DNA of 64,000 nt from Blattamonas nauphoetae (Eukaryota; Preaxostyla; Oxymonadida): contig JARBJD010000227.1 in NCBI GenBank assembly GCA_033064195.1, positions 1 to 64,000 on the forward strand, read 5' to 3'. Below, in pieces: positions 30,814 through 44,019 of the stretch. Under the pieces are notes generated by a model, which saw only the letters and a list, made by a program, of their open reading frames with translations, had not been told where the DNA came from and did no database searches. How positions within the stretch are numbered: the first letter of the stretch is position 1; each line of letters starts with the position of its first letter. The translations under genes were made by a program, and so were the position numbers.

Positions 30814-33800
30814 TCAGTGAAGATGCCCTGTCTTCAGCACAAACCCTCCCCCACTCCCATCCGACCACGAACCACACGACTTCTGCGTGGCGTTGGGGCG
30901 GAGTGGATGTTTGAGGAAGCCAAGCACTGAAAAGAAGGAAGGAAGAGATCAGGAAACCAGAGAGAGGACAGGAAAGGAGAGAGGAAGAGAAAATGAGTGA
31001 AGAAGGGAGAAAGCAAACAGAGGTTCGCGAAGAGGCTGGCTGTCCCTCTGATCTTCAGCTCCCACTCTCCTTCCGAGAGTGCCATTGTGAACGCTGTTCG
31101 GAATCCGATAACTTTCGCTGTCGACGCTCTCGCTGTCAGTGTGAAGTCTGTTGTGTGGTGGCTCGCCCCATCCAGCGTCTGCAGGCAGCTCGTCCCCACG
31201 TTCAGGTCGTCTGTGTTCGGCCGAGCGGGTGAAGTGGGCGGAGGGGAGCGAAGAGCGGGCTGAGCTAAAACTGTCGCTGGACTCGGCTGAGGTTGGGTTG
31301 ACGGCACAGTTGACAAGTCGGAAGTGGCAGGCGAGGGTGTTGGTTCATTCGAGTATTCGATTGGAGGGGCAGACGAGCCTTGTGTCTCTAGAATCACAGA
31401 TGGGGAGTGATCGGCGTGTGAGTCTGGAGCGCTTGTTTTTTCTGTTGGAGCGTCCAACCGTTTCAGATGGAGCACCTCGACAATGAACAACTCTGCAATG
31501 AACCCCATCGAGATGGCCAAACACAACTTGTCGGGGATGTCAGTGAAGATCCCAGGCTGTTCCTCACCATCCACAAGAAGTCGAGCTTCTCTCGTCGACA
31601 TGTTCACGCGAATCGCTGCTGTCTGTCCATCTTCAGAGACTTTCTTGTTTGTTCCTGCTGGCCTGATCATCTCTCCTCTCCACATCCTTCCGGTCGACAG
31701 AGAATACGCTCCTCCAGATCCATCCAACCACGATCCACACGATTTGAGTGGTGCGTTGGGAGGTAGAGGAAAGCGTAGGAATCCGAGATCTGCGAGAGAT
31801 GAGAGTATTGAGATGGATGAAGAGTGTGAGATAGAAAAGAAATGGAGAGAGAGATGGAAACTATGACAAGAACAACAACACACCCACAGGTCGCGGTTTC
31901 TTTTGACGCATCCGAATCTTCAGTTCCCACTCTCCTTCCTCAATCGGAAATGTGTATGCGCTGTAGCAGATTGGATCCAACTCCAGCTGCATCCGCAGAA
32001 CGATCTGCGTCGGCGAGATCACAAGGCCAGCCCTGTCGAACGTCTCGATGGAATTGGTGCCTGGCCAGCAGTTCGGAGTGTTCGGGAGAGTTGGAATGCG
32101 GCTTTCGGAAGGTGTGTCCAACCGCTTCAGATGAACAACTTCGAGTATGTATGGTGAGGCAGTGAGAACGGCGAGGATGGACAAGTTGAGGATGGGCGGG
32201 ATGTTCTCGAAAGTGCGGGAGTGCTCCACATCGTCCACAAACAGCTTTGCTTCCCTCTTCTCCATGTTCACCCGAATCGCTGCTGTTTTGTGTGGTTCGT
32301 TCGTCACGGCGTCGACTGTGTGTGGATTGGTTAGTGTCTTCAAATCGAGACATTGTCTGAGTGAGAACGCGCGTTCGTACTGTGGTTTGAATTCTCTGGA
32401 TGACTTTACGACTCCAAGGTCTCGATGAGAGAAGTATGCCAGTCCTGAGATTGAGATAAGAAGACGGAGACAAATGATGTTCGAACAGAAGAGAGAAGAA
32501 AACAATAAGAAGAATTTGAAGAGAGAACAAACTGGTGTTCAGGAACATGTCTTGTCCTCCTCTGATCTTCAATTCCCACTCTCCTTCGCAGAGGTAGCCA
32601 GTATCTGCCTGAAACGTAAAATCTTTGATATCTTTCTTCATTATAGTAAGGGTGGTTGGAGTGAACGTGATTTTGGATGGATCAAGATTGGTGAGACAAC
32701 TTGTGCCGAAGAGACAGGTGGGAGTGTTGGAGAAGAGAGGGGGAGGCGATGGGGGGAGTTTCTTCAACCCCAACACTTCGAGAGCGATCCGATTCTCATT
32801 CGGATATCCAGTTGAGATTCCGAGGCAGAGAGGAGAGGGGATGTCGGTGAAGATCCCAGGCTGTTCCACGTCATCCACAAACAGTCGAACTTCTCGTTTC
32901 AACATGTTCACTCGAATCGCTGCTGTCTGACCGACTTTCTGGCACTTTCCGTTCAGATTCAGAGGAATGAACTGGCCTGGACGATGCATGCTGCCGTTCC
33001 ACAGATCGAAGAAGCCACTGTTGCTTTCGTTGCTCGTTCGGAAGGAAGATGTACAGGCGCTGAGTGAGAGAGGGGCAGAAGCGAAGCACAGACCTGAAAA
33101 TGAAGAGAGGAGAGGAAGAAATGAAGGGAAGATGGACTGATCCGACAGAAACGGAAACAAACGAGTGTCTTTGAGTGTTTCTCGGATTGAGCGAATCTTG
33201 AGCTCCCACTCGCCTCCCTCAATCGGAAACGTGAATGCAGTTCGCCACCGCGGTTCAGCATCCCTTCTGACAATCTGGATGAGTTGGGAAGGTGAAAGTT
33301 CATGTGCTTCGGAATCGATGGTTTCGAGCGAGTTTGTCCCTGGCCAGAAGTTGGGTGTGTTTTTCAGTTTTTGTGGAGGAGTGAGTTGTTTGAAGTGCAC
33401 AATCTCAATCAGTTTCACGTTTTCAGACGCTTCGACAGTAATTCCGAGGCAGAGAGGAGATGGGACGTCGGTGAAGATCCAATGCTGTTTGACATCGTCC
33501 AGAAACAACACTGCTTCTCGTCTGTCCATGTTCACGCGGATTGCTGCTGTCTGGTTCGGCTTATCCCACACATCATTTCGAGCAGTGGGACGGATGTCGC
33601 GTCCAGCTGCTATTGTCTGTCCAGATTTCAGAATGAATGCGCCACTGATTCCGTTCTCACAGTTGCTGAGGGACTTGTCAGTGGCGTTTAGGGGGAGAGG
33701 GCAGCGGAGGAACCCGAGTGCTGGAAAGAAGAAGAGAAGGGGAGAGAAGAGGAAAGGTGATGAAGAAAAATAAAACTGGATGAGAGTTCGCATACCAAAA

Positions 33801-36800
33801 GCATCAAAGTGAGATCCAAACGGCTTGATTCTGAGTTCCCACTCTCCTTCAGTGATCGGAAACGTGAAGGCTGTTCGGCGTCCCGTTGTCTCAGTCTCAC
33901 GCGGCATCACAGAAAGGAGGGACGACGAGAAGAGTTCGAAGGGAGGAGGGAGAGTGTGAAGGCAGCTTGTCCCGAAGAGGCACGTGGGAGTGTTTGGAGG
34001 GAGGGTATGTTTGTGGGTGTGTTTCAGCTTCTTCAGCCACATCACTTCAAGCGATGAGTGAGCACATTTAAATCCAGTTCGAACGAAGAGGCACACAACA
34101 TCAGGTAGCGGGAAGAGACGATGCGGCTGTTCCTCGCCGTCCACAAACAGAGTTGCTTCTCTCTTCTCCATGTTCACTCGAATCGCTACTGTCTGGCCGA
34201 GACAAGAGCATGGCTTGTTTGTTTGTTTAAAGCTGGCTGAATAAGAGAGATATGGAACTCCGATTGGCAAGTCGAAGACACCAATGATTGTTTTTGAACT
34301 TGAGTCACTCCTCTTCGCCCTTTGGTCGGAACGAGGAAGAGTCATGAAACCAAGCCCTGGAGAGGAGAGGAGAAGAAGAGATGATGAGGTGAACACAGAA
34401 GAAGAGATAACAAAGAGGATGGATGGGGAGGATCACACATGTTCCGTCGAGAGCGCTGTGGTTCACTCGGATCTTCAGCTCCCACTCTCCTTCCTCAATT
34501 GCAAACGTATTTGCCACGAACCCTTTGTCTGGCGATGATGTAGTTTGGATGAGCTGTGTCGGTGTCAGTTGGATTCCGTCCTCATCGATCTCCACGAGTG
34601 AGTTCGTTCCTGGCCAGAAATTGGGAGTGTTCTCCAGTTTTCGAGGCGGCTGGCGAGGAATCGCAGGATCCAATCGTTTCAGATGAATCACTTCGACTTT
34701 GAATTCTGGTTTGTTGCAGAAATGAGAGATCGCAAGCGAGACTTGGATTGGGATGTCGGTAAAGATCCCAGGCTGTTCCTCGTCGTCCACAAACAGTCGA
34801 GCTTCTCGTTTGTCCATGTTCACTCGAATCGCTGCTGTCTGCCCAATTCTGTTGCATCTCCGATTGGTCCCTTCTGGTTTGAACTCCTTCCCCTCTCGCC
34901 ACATCTCCCCTGTCTTCAGGACGAACTCTCCTCCACTTCCGTCGTTATAATCTCCACATGACATGTTGAACGCATCGTCGACGAAAGGGCTGGAGAGATA
35001 GCACAGCACTGGTGAGGGAAGAGAGGAGAAAGGTGAAAACGAAGGAGAAAGTAAGAGTGAAGAATGGCCACAGACTGAGATTGGTGAAGAGATCTTCTGT
35101 TCCCCTGATTTTCAGCTCCCACTCTCCTTCTGTGATCGGTGGAGTGAAGAACGATCTGGCATTGTCCTTCCTCCTCCTCTCCTCGTCGGTGGATCTGATG
35201 GTCAGGATGGATGGAGACAAGGTTGTACAAGAACGATCGAATTGTTGCAATGCACTTGTTCCGATAAACAACGTCACTTCACCAGTGGATGTTTGACCTG
35301 TCGATGGGGCAGGAGGGAGAGGGTTCGAAGGGAGAGTGCGAACTGTGCTTGTCGCATTCGGTGTGCTGTTGGATGCGGTGCTCTGCGAGGACGACAATGA
35401 TTGAGAAGGAGCGATTGTTCGCTGAGCTGGAGATTGCTGTTGTGTTTGTGAAGTCGATAAACCATCACTCGGTCTCGATTGGGCAGGCTGAGCTGGCGTC
35501 TGTGAAGTCGAGGGAGCGACAGCTGGTTGAGGTGCTGACTGCGAAAGAGTGTTCGGTGAGGATGTTGGAGGAGTGTTCGTGGCTGGTTTCGGTGTCTCCG
35601 TGTCCACTCGCTTCAGCCACATCACTTCCACGAAATGTGTGAAGATATTCTTCATCTTATGTGGATGAGTGATTCCCAGATACACACTGGAAGGAAGATC
35701 AGTGAAGATGTGCGGTTGTTGATTGTCATCCAGAAACAGAGTGGCTGTTCGAAGTGTCATGTCAACACGAATCGCTGCTGTCCGAACAGTGTCGCCCCAC
35801 ACACCGTTGCGTTGAATCGAATTTGGAAGTGGACGACTGTCTTTCATCAGTATTCCGTTGACCAGATCGAAATCGTATTGAACGTCTGTTTTTGTGGGTT
35901 GTGAAATGGAGGGAGAGTTGTTGGGAGGAAGTGGATGGTGATGGAAGCCGAGGGCTGTGAGGAGAGAGGAGAAGATGAGATGAGATTAGGACAGATCAAG
36001 ACTGATCAAAAAAACTCAACAAAAGAAGAAGACTGTCAAAACAATGACAATACCACTCGCTCCAATCGTGGATCCAACGCGTCGAATCTTCAACTCCCAC
36101 TCTCCATTCGTGATTGCATTCGTGTATGCCGTGCTATGTCCCTGGAGTGAGATGGTTTCGGTCGATGATTGCTGTCCTGTGCCTGCGACAGTCGAAAAGA
36201 GGATTGACGACGAGAAGAGTCGGAAGGGAGGAGGGAGTGTTTGAAGGCAGCTTGTCCCGAAGAGGCACGTGGGAGTGTTGGGAGGGAGGGTGTGTTTGGG
36301 TGTGGAGCGCAGCTTCTTCAGCCACATCACTTCAAGCGATGAGTGAGCACAATCAAAGTCAGTCCCAATGAACAGGTGCACAACATCGGGCAACGGGAAG
36401 AGACGATGTGGTTGTTCCTCCTCGTCCACAAACAGGGTTGCTTCTCTCTTCTCCATGTTCACTCGAATCGCGGCTGTCTGTCCGAGAGAAAAACATGGTT
36501 TATTTTTGCAGTCAGAAGTGATTGTATCGTAGACACACTGACCTCCAGATGGCAAGTCGAAGAAACCAATGGTTGAGTCACTCCCCTTCGCCCCTGGGTG
36601 GGAAAGAGAAAAGGACAGGAATCCAAGACCTGGAGAGGAGATGAGAAGAAAAGTTGAGGATGCGGAGAGACGAGAATGATGAGAAAATAACGATGATAAA
36701 TGTGGAGGAACAAACTTGTTCCTTCGAGAGCGCTGTGGTTCACTCGGATCTTCAGCTCCCACTCTCCTTCCTTAATTGAAAAAGAAGTTGTCATGAACCC

Positions 36801-39800
36801 TCTGTTTTGAGATGACGTTGTTTGGATCAGTTGTGTCGGAGTCAATTTGATGTTGTTTTTATCTAACTCCATCAGTGAGTTCGTTCCTGGCCAGAATTTG
36901 GGAGTGTTCTCTAGTTTTCGAGGCGGTTGGCGAGTAATCGCAGGATCCAATCGTTTCAGATGAATCACTTCGATTTTGAACTCCGGTCGGATTCTGTAAT
37001 GAGAGATCGCGAGCGAGACTTGGATTGGGATGTCGGTGAAGATCCCAGGCTGTTCCTCGTCGTCCACGAACAGTCGAACTTCTCGTTTGTCCATGTTCGC
37101 TCGGATCGCTGCTGTCTGCCCAGCTCGCACACACGCCGTGTTCGTCCCTGCTGGTTTGAACTCCTTCCCCTCTCGCCACATCCGGCCTGTCGTCAGTACG
37201 AACTCTCCTCCACTTCCGTCGATACTATCTCCACAGGACATGTTGAACGCATCGTCGACGAAAGGGTGGGAGAGATAGCACAGCACTGGTGAGGAGAGAG
37301 GAGAATGGTGATGAAAGAAGAAACAAAGATGAATGTTGAAAGAGAGATGGGAGACAGTGATGGAGAGAGAGGAGAGAAGAATGGTGAATGAGAGTGAAAA
37401 TGAAGGAGATATAAAGAGTGAAGAATGGCCACAGACTGAGATTGGTGAAGAGATCTTCCGTTCCCCTGATTTTCAGCTCCCACTCTCCTTCTGTGATCGG
37501 TGCAGTGAAGAACGATCTCGCACCGTCCTTCCTGCTCCTCTCCTCGTCGGTGGATCTGATGGTCAGGATGGATGGCGAGAGAGTCGCACTGGAACGATTG
37601 AACCGTTGCAATGCACTTGTTCCGACAAATAACGTCCCTTCACCACTGGAGGTCTGGCCTGTCGAGAGGGCAGGAGGGAGAGGGTTCGAAGGGAGAGTGC
37701 GAGCTGTGCTTGCCGCATTCGGTGTGCTGTTGGACGTGGTTCTCTGCGACATCGACGGCGTCTGCGGAGAAGGAGCGATTGTTCGTTGAGCTGGAGATGG
37801 CTGTTGTGTTTGCGAAGTCGACAAACCAACATTTGAGTGGGATTGGGCGAGTCGAGCTGGTGTCTGTGAAGTCGACAGAGCAACACTCGGTCTCGATTGG
37901 GCTGGTCGAGCTGGTGTCTGTGAAGTCGACAGAGCAACACGCGGTCTCGATTGGGCTGGTTGAGCTGGCGTTTGTGAGGTCGACACAGCAACACTCGGTC
38001 TGGATTGGGAAGGTTGAGCTGGTGTCTGTGAAGTCGACAAACCAACATTTGAGCTGGATTGGGCGAGTCGAGCTGGTGACTGTGACGTCGAGGGAGCGAT
38101 GGCTGGTTGAGGTGCGGACTGCGAAAGAGTGTTTGGCGACGACGTTGGAGTGGTGTTCGTGGCTGGTTTCCGTGTCTCCGTGTCCACTCGCTTCAGCCAC
38201 ATCACTTCCACTGGGATCCCTTTCGTTTTCACGTGTGTCGATACGCACAGAGACACTTCTTTCGAAGCATTGGAAAAGAAGCCAGGCTGTTCCTCGTCGT
38301 CCACAAAAAGCTTCACTTCCTTTCGTCCCATGTCCACACGAATCGCTGCTGTCTGCCCAATTCGATCGCATCTCTTGTTTGTGTCGTTTGCCTTGAAGTT
38401 GTACGATCCTTTCCGCATGCTTCCAGAGTTCAGCTCAAAATTCCCTCCCTTTCCTTCTTTAAGGTCGCCAGGAGTGAGACTCAACTCTTCGTAAGGACGA
38501 TCGTCGTTGATGTAACCGAGCACTGAAATGATGGAAGAGAGAGAAAAGAGATGAGAGGGAAGAAGACAGTGGATTGATGAGAATGAGAGAAGGAGAATTT
38601 TGAAGATGATGAAGGGGAGAAGGGAGTGAAGGAATGAAGAGGAGATCATCCAAAATCAAACCGACCCCAGCAAAGATATTGTGACTTGCTCGAATTCTGA
38701 GTTCCCACACGCCCAGCGTGATTTTGTGAGTCGTAACTGTTCGCCACCCATTCTTTCCATCCACAGCTGGAAGCGGGATGATGGACGCTGTGGTGATGGT
38801 GTGGTATTCTGAAGTGAAGTTGTGGAGCGAGCTCGTCCCAAAATAGCAATCAGGTGTGTTTCGTAGGATCGTCAGTGGGCGACGAATCAGCGACGCGTCC
38901 AGACAGCGAAGATGAACAATTTCAACGGCACTCTTCCGGTTGCTGAATCCGGTGCTCATTCCCAGACACACCTGGCACGGGATGTTCCTAAAGGAGCCAG
39001 GCTGGACAACTCCATCAATCAATAATAGTCCCCGGATAAACCCGGTAAGTCGGATAAACCCGTTCCCAACATACCACACTTCACATTGAAACTTTTATTA
39101 TGACGACTGATATGTTGCGCTTGAAAGAAAGTTATTGTTCGAATTCTGAAATGATTTGTCCCCTGTTCAGATGTTTGATCGAGGTCTATGGGTCATTTCA
39201 AATCGATGAATGACCAGCCACGACACCCTGTATGTGATGCTGAGTACAAAGAGGTTGTATCTCAATGTACCATCCCTTGGACGCCTGGGAAGACATTGGC
39301 TAAGTTCCGAGCACATTTCGACTTTCACTTTTCTCATTCCATTTCACAATCATTCTTTCAACAGTGACTCCTGTTTTAAAAATAATGAAAAGAGTAATGG
39401 ACGGGAAGTGGAAGGATAATTTTAGTGAAGAGGGGGGACTGCTATGCTCATGTGGAATGGTTAACGGGTATATCCGCTCTAACGGGTTTGTCCGGGTACT
39501 ATAAACGAGCTTCGCGTCTTGTCAGATCCACGCGGATTGACGCTGTCTGTCCAACATCCGTGCACGTCTTGTTCGTCCCTGCTGGCATCAGTTCCTTCCC
39601 CTGTCTCCACATCCGCCCATTCGACAGATCGAAATCGCCTCCAATCGGTTCGTCATATTTCCCACAGTGATGAACCAAGCAATCTGATGGAAGCGGGAAT
39701 CGAAGGAATCCAAGTACTAGAAAATTAAAAAGGGATGAAAAGCGAGGGCGATGACATACACACTGACGAAAGTGGATTGTGACTTCCACGAATCGACAGC

Positions 39801-41439
39801 TCCCATTCCCCTGAGACCAGACCAAATGTGAACACCGTCCGCCAGTCCTGACTCAGTTTCACTTTCTGGACAACCGAATCCAACGTCAGTTTGTGTGTCT
39901 TCGCATCGAACGAAGTGATCGATTCTGTTCGAGGCCAGATCGTCGGAAGCATTGCCGATAACACTTTATGAGTCCGTAATTCAGTATTTCGCTCGTTTTC
40001 AGCTTGTCGATCTCCGTCTTCCCGCGAATTTCTATTGCTGTCTCCGACTGTGTTCACGGCAACACATTCTCTCGACATTTCTGCTGTCGCCAGAACAAAT
40101 TGTCTCCTCAGATAGTTGTTTCGAGCTAATAAAGCTTGGTTCTTCTCCTCCTCCTCCCTTAACACGTGTAGTTTTGAGTTTTGGTCATTTTGGGTTTTCG
40201 GTTTTGGATGTTTCGAAGTTGTTCGGATCTGAAGGTCTTTCATTTTTGAAAGAGGTGTTTCGGGACCCAACATCCGCTCCAGTTGTCGTCCAGTGAATAG
40301 TTGGGTTGCAGTTAAGCGGGAAGCTGGATTCTGAAGTCACGAATAAAGTGATGTGATAAAAGGACAGTGAATGCAGAGCAAAGCATAATAACGAAAGAAT
40401 AACAAAAAAGAAGGTAAGACAAGCTCCATCAAAATATACAGTGTCCAGCATTTTTTCCAAAACGGTTCGAATTTGGATCGGGATTGTCGATGGAATTTTC
40501 GATTCTGAGAACGTTGTCACATCCCGCATCAAATGGAACGGCGACTTCCCCTTGAACAACGCCTCCCCCGTCACCATTCGGAACAGCATCACTCCCAACG
40601 ACCAGATGTCACACGCGGGCGTTCCTCGTTGACTATCATCCTCGCACCGTTCTGGCGAGTAATATTCATATGTCCCCACCTCCGATATCGAGTGTGTGGC
40701 AGACACTCCAGACGAATCTGCTGCCCCCAAATCACCTGAAACACAACAAAAAGACACAGAAAACGTGAGAGTGAAGATGTGATAAAAAAGGCAAAAGAAG
40801 AAGAAAAAAGAAGTGGAAATGAAAGAGAGGAATTCATACAGAGCATTGCGCGGTTGTTTTCAGTCAGAAGAACATTCTCAGGCTTCAGATCTCCATGACA
40901 CATCGAATGTTTCGGATGGTTGTGCATCACACACAGCCCTTCCGCAATGTCAATACAAATCAGAACTGAAATCTGAAAAAAAGTTCGTGATGTTGATGAA
41001 TGATTCAATCCAATCAGAGAAGAAGAAGACGAGAATGAACGAAAAAGAAGAGAAAACCTCAAGAGGAATCAGTTCATTCCGAGATTCAAAATTCATTATC
41101 AAGTCCTTCAAATTCCGCGCTCCAAGATCCATCACAATTCCATGATATGTTCCCATCACAACTGATTTGTGCAATCCAACAATTCGAGCATGCCGGAATC
41201 GCTCCAGAAGCGATACTTCACGCTCTCCCCGCTTCTCATCCGCCTCCGTCAACCGAGGAATCAGTTTCAGAGCATACGACTTTCCTGTCGACGATTCTTG
41301 GATTTCCAGAACTCGACCAAAAGTTCCTTCGCTGATTGGACGGACAAGCGTGTCTAAACACAAACACACAAAAATGACCGAACAGTAAAGTACAACACAT
41401 ACAGCCTGGTGGAATGATCGATTCTCCTTTCTGCGACAT
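30814..41439 (-). CDS. Gene C: protein kinase followed by a 12-unit SPRY-like array
   Basis: Seventeen exons: 41439-41403, 41353-41058, 40972-40840, 40735-40440, 40330-39760, 39716-38662, 38522-37437, 37285-36716, 36629-36054, 35954-35076, 35008-34439, 34356-33796, 33720-33163, 33093-32533, 32444-31884, 31789-31019 and 30926-30814. Kinase motifs: EGTFGRV, YALKLI, HGDLKPEN, CDLG, SPE and DIWSLG. A short charged segment follows, then 12 units of the type LGFL...GSGG...GTN...VGQTAAIRVNM...ARLFVDDEEQPGIFTDIP...VEVxHLKRL...EGEWELKIR, a SPRY-like pattern. Every exon from 7 to 16 is a multiple of three and bounded by phase-1 introns. A 476-bp element splits unit 1 with an immediate stop. The final unit has lost its core by deletion and ends in a new TGA. 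Linkers in exons 7 and 10 are Pro/Ser/Gln-rich. The gene may now be truncated after the kinase and half a unit unless the element is removed from the transcript. Confidence 0.78.
37795..38110 (-). repeat. 54-bp coding minisatellite in exon 7 of gene C
   Basis: About five copies of a 54-bp unit encode the 18-residue linker STSQTPAQPAQSRPSVAL with small variations. The homologous exon of gene E (about 49150-49300) has two to three copies and exon 10 of gene C about one to two, so copy number varies between paralogues while the frame is kept. Confidence 0.85.
39026..39501. mobile_element. 476-bp non-autonomous relative of the pogo-like element, inserted in gene C
   Basis: The ends are TAGTCCCCGGATAAACCCG at the left and, reversed, TAGTACCCGGACAAACCCG at the right. 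Each is followed 18 bp later by a second ACCCG core, exactly the architecture of the ends of the 18.0-20.1 kb transposon. It has no transposase. Gene E supplies the empty site: after removing 39026-39501 and one copy of TAA (39023-39025 / 39502-39504), gene C aligns with E without a gap and reads ARLLIDG against ARLVVDG. Confidence 0.82.
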
Positions 41440-41717
41440 CTGGAGTTTGACAAATCAACCCTTTCTTTTTTGAACTCTTCACTTTGAAGTGTAGGAAAAA
41501 CTCCAAAAAGGATACTCAAATCGGGGAAATGGAGATGAAAGAAGGGCAGAGATGAAGGTACAAACGTCAGAATCGCCGTCAATGGAAGAGGAGAACACGA
41601 ACGAAAAGAATGAGTGAAAGACGAGAATGGAGCACAAAAAAGTGTCAGTACAGAGCAAATGGGAAGCATTGAAAGGTCAGCTTGCTGTACTCGATGCATG
41701 TTGGTCTGAATTCCATG
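41440..41717 (-). promoter_or_regulatory. Upstream region of gene C with a block conserved in gene E
   Basis: The 22 bases at 41450-41471 (read on + as ACAAATCAACCC and a T-rich run) are identical to 52164-52185 upstream of gene E, and both lie 10 bp before the start codon. The wider flanks are also similar. This may be a core promoter or 5' UTR element, but shared ancestry alone could explain it. Confidence 0.4.
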
Positions 41718-43796
41718 TCATCTTCGATCCATTCTGATTTCGATTGTTCCTCCCGTCAGTGTTGGTTCTGTCAGCTCTTCAACTGATTCAATCGAAACTG
41801 CATCCTCATATCGGTCGAAAAGAATTGCGAATCGGAAGGGGACAGGAATATTGGAGAAGAAAGTGGGTTGTGTCTCTCCATCCTGACACAGCCGAAGTGT
41901 CCTCTTCCCATCTCGACCATCCGTCTCCAACACCACTCGCTGTCCCTCCTTCCCTGCTGCACACGCCGATTTTCTCGAATAACCCTTGCGATTCTGGCTG
42001 GCACGTCTGATCGATTGAGACACGTTCCATCCCGCTCCTCCCAACAGATTCGCGAACCATTGACTTCCGCTCTTCACTTCGTCAGTCAGCGACGAATTCA
42101 TAATGCCAAAGTAATGTCGCATTGTAGCTCGTCCGAAGGTGAAAGTGAAGCGAGCAACCACTCTCCCAAACGAGGACGAGAGAAGATGAGACGGAAAATC
42201 GAGTGCGTGCGTGAAGACAGAGCCAGAAAGATTCCAGTGATCTGTCTTGAACCATTCGATCGCATCTGCTCCGTTTCTGCTCTGCACAACTCGTTCTTCA
42301 CCTCTTTCCGCTCGTGGCCCAACCATCATCGCTTCTATCTCGTCCATTTTCCTTCTCAGGTCATTCCGCTCTTTCTCTGCCTCTTCCTTTTCATTCTGCA
42401 CTCTCGTCAGTTCAGTCTGGAGTCGAAGACCCCGGTTTTGTTCCATTTTCAGTTGACTTTGGAGTTCAGCCACTTTCGATTCCATCTCTCTTGACTGCAT
42501 CTCACGCAGTTTCCATCCTCCCCATGTCGTGTTGATCAGGCAGCGCAGAATCGACGATTCCTTAAGTTGTTTGCTTGTTAATCGAGACCCACAATTCTAA
42601 TCACACAGCAAACACAAACACAAAATGAGGGAGAGAGAAGAAACAAACAGAAGGGAAATAAACATGAAGATAGAAGAAGAGAAGAGAAGAGAGGAGGACA
42701 AACAGGATCCAATAGTCGTTTCAGAAGTTCACATTCGTCTTCTCCACAACTCGTCCCAATCTGTGATGCCCTGAACGACCCAATCTCCCGAATCAGTCCT
42801 GCTGCATGCGCTGAGCGGAACGGCGACTTCCCAAAAAGAAGAAAGTGGAGAACAATCCCCAACGCCCACACATCCCCCGATTCACACGCTCGACCTTCGG
42901 CATCGTCCAGCCGTTCTGGCGACACGTATTGCATCGACATCACTCCACGCGTCGAGCTCACATCTTCCGATTCTGCTGCCCCAAGATCACCTGAAACAGA
43001 GAAACACAAAAAAACAACAAATCGCAGAACAGAACAAGATTTAGAAAGAGAAAGACAAATGGATTGGTTGGAAGGAAAATAAAACATGGAAGGGAGAAGA
43101 TGGAGAAAAGGAAGATGAAGAAAGAAACAAACAGAGTTTCGCATGGCCATCACCAAAAAGAAGAATGTTCTCCAATTTCACGTCCCCGTGTGCTGTCCGT
43201 TCCTTTTGATGGTTGTGCATGAAACACAGTGCCGACGAAATATCAACCATCACTTGATAAACAATCTGAACAACAACATCCAAATCAAACAATCATCAAA
43301 ATCAAAAATCAATCATGAAAATGAAAGAGAAATTGAAAATGATGTAACAACACGATGACAACGAGAAAGAGGCAGGGAAGAAAGAAAGGGGGAGGAGATG
43401 ATCAAAATAGAGAAGAAATCGACAAACATGACGATCAATCAGAACTCCACGCTCCGAGTGAGATTTCACCACCTGAGCTAGGGATTGTTCCCCCAGTTCC
43501 ATCACAATCGCCTGCATGTTCTCCATCTTTACAACCTCCTTCAGTCCCACAATGTGAGGATGAACAAAAGTTCGGAGTCGTTTCACTTCCCGACCGATTC
43601 GCTCATTGTCTTTCTCCGATATGCATGGCATCATCTTCACTGCAAAATGTAATCCTGTTGAGTTTTCTTCAACTTCAATCACTGTCCCGAATCCGCCGTC
43701 GTTGATATGACGAAGAAAGCAATCTGCGAGATTCGTATGACAATAATACATCTAATGAATCAAGAAATGGAACATACATCCTGGTGGAGCAGACAT
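41718..43796 (-). CDS. Gene D: protein kinase with coiled coil and a single SPRY-like domain
   Basis: Five exons: 43796-43778, 43723-43428, 43265-43133, 42990-42704 and 42596-41718, about 537 residues. The inner kinase exons have 296 and 133 nt as in A, C and E; the fourth is 287 nt and the first is shortened to 19 nt. Motifs are DGGFGTV, FAVKMM, REVKRL, HGDVKLEN in place of HRDxKxxN, CDLG, SPE and DVWALG. The last exon starts with the family's hinge (SRLTSKQL against SRLTATQL in C and E). It continues with a strongly charged coiled coil (ESKVAELQSQLKMEQN ... EKEEAEKERNDLRRKMDEI) and ends in one SPRY-like module with GQRVVLETD, RTLRLCQDG and FFSNIPVPFRF. All frames are intact, and it may represent the ancestral single-domain form. 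It lies between E and C on the same strand with 220-280-bp spacers. Confidence 0.85.
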
Positions 43797-44019
43797 GGTA
43801 CCACTCAAAAAGTCTTATTGTTTTGATGGAAAAAGGTCTGATCCAGATCATGCCCAAAACAAAATTGTTGATCCAGTTCATTCATTGTGTTCACAAGTCT
43901 TACCAACCAGGAAACAGAAAAAGAAACGAAATGAAATCAGAATTTGCGTAAAAAAGTCCAACAATTGGGTGATGGACCAGATAAACAATTGTCTGAAAAT
44001 TACTCGAGTATCAACACTG

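Noticed and set aside
39026-39501. The MITE in gene C acting as a ready-made intron (introner-like)
   Set aside because: A GT lies near one end, but no AG is present near the other end, and no splicing solution restores the unit without adding element-encoded residues.
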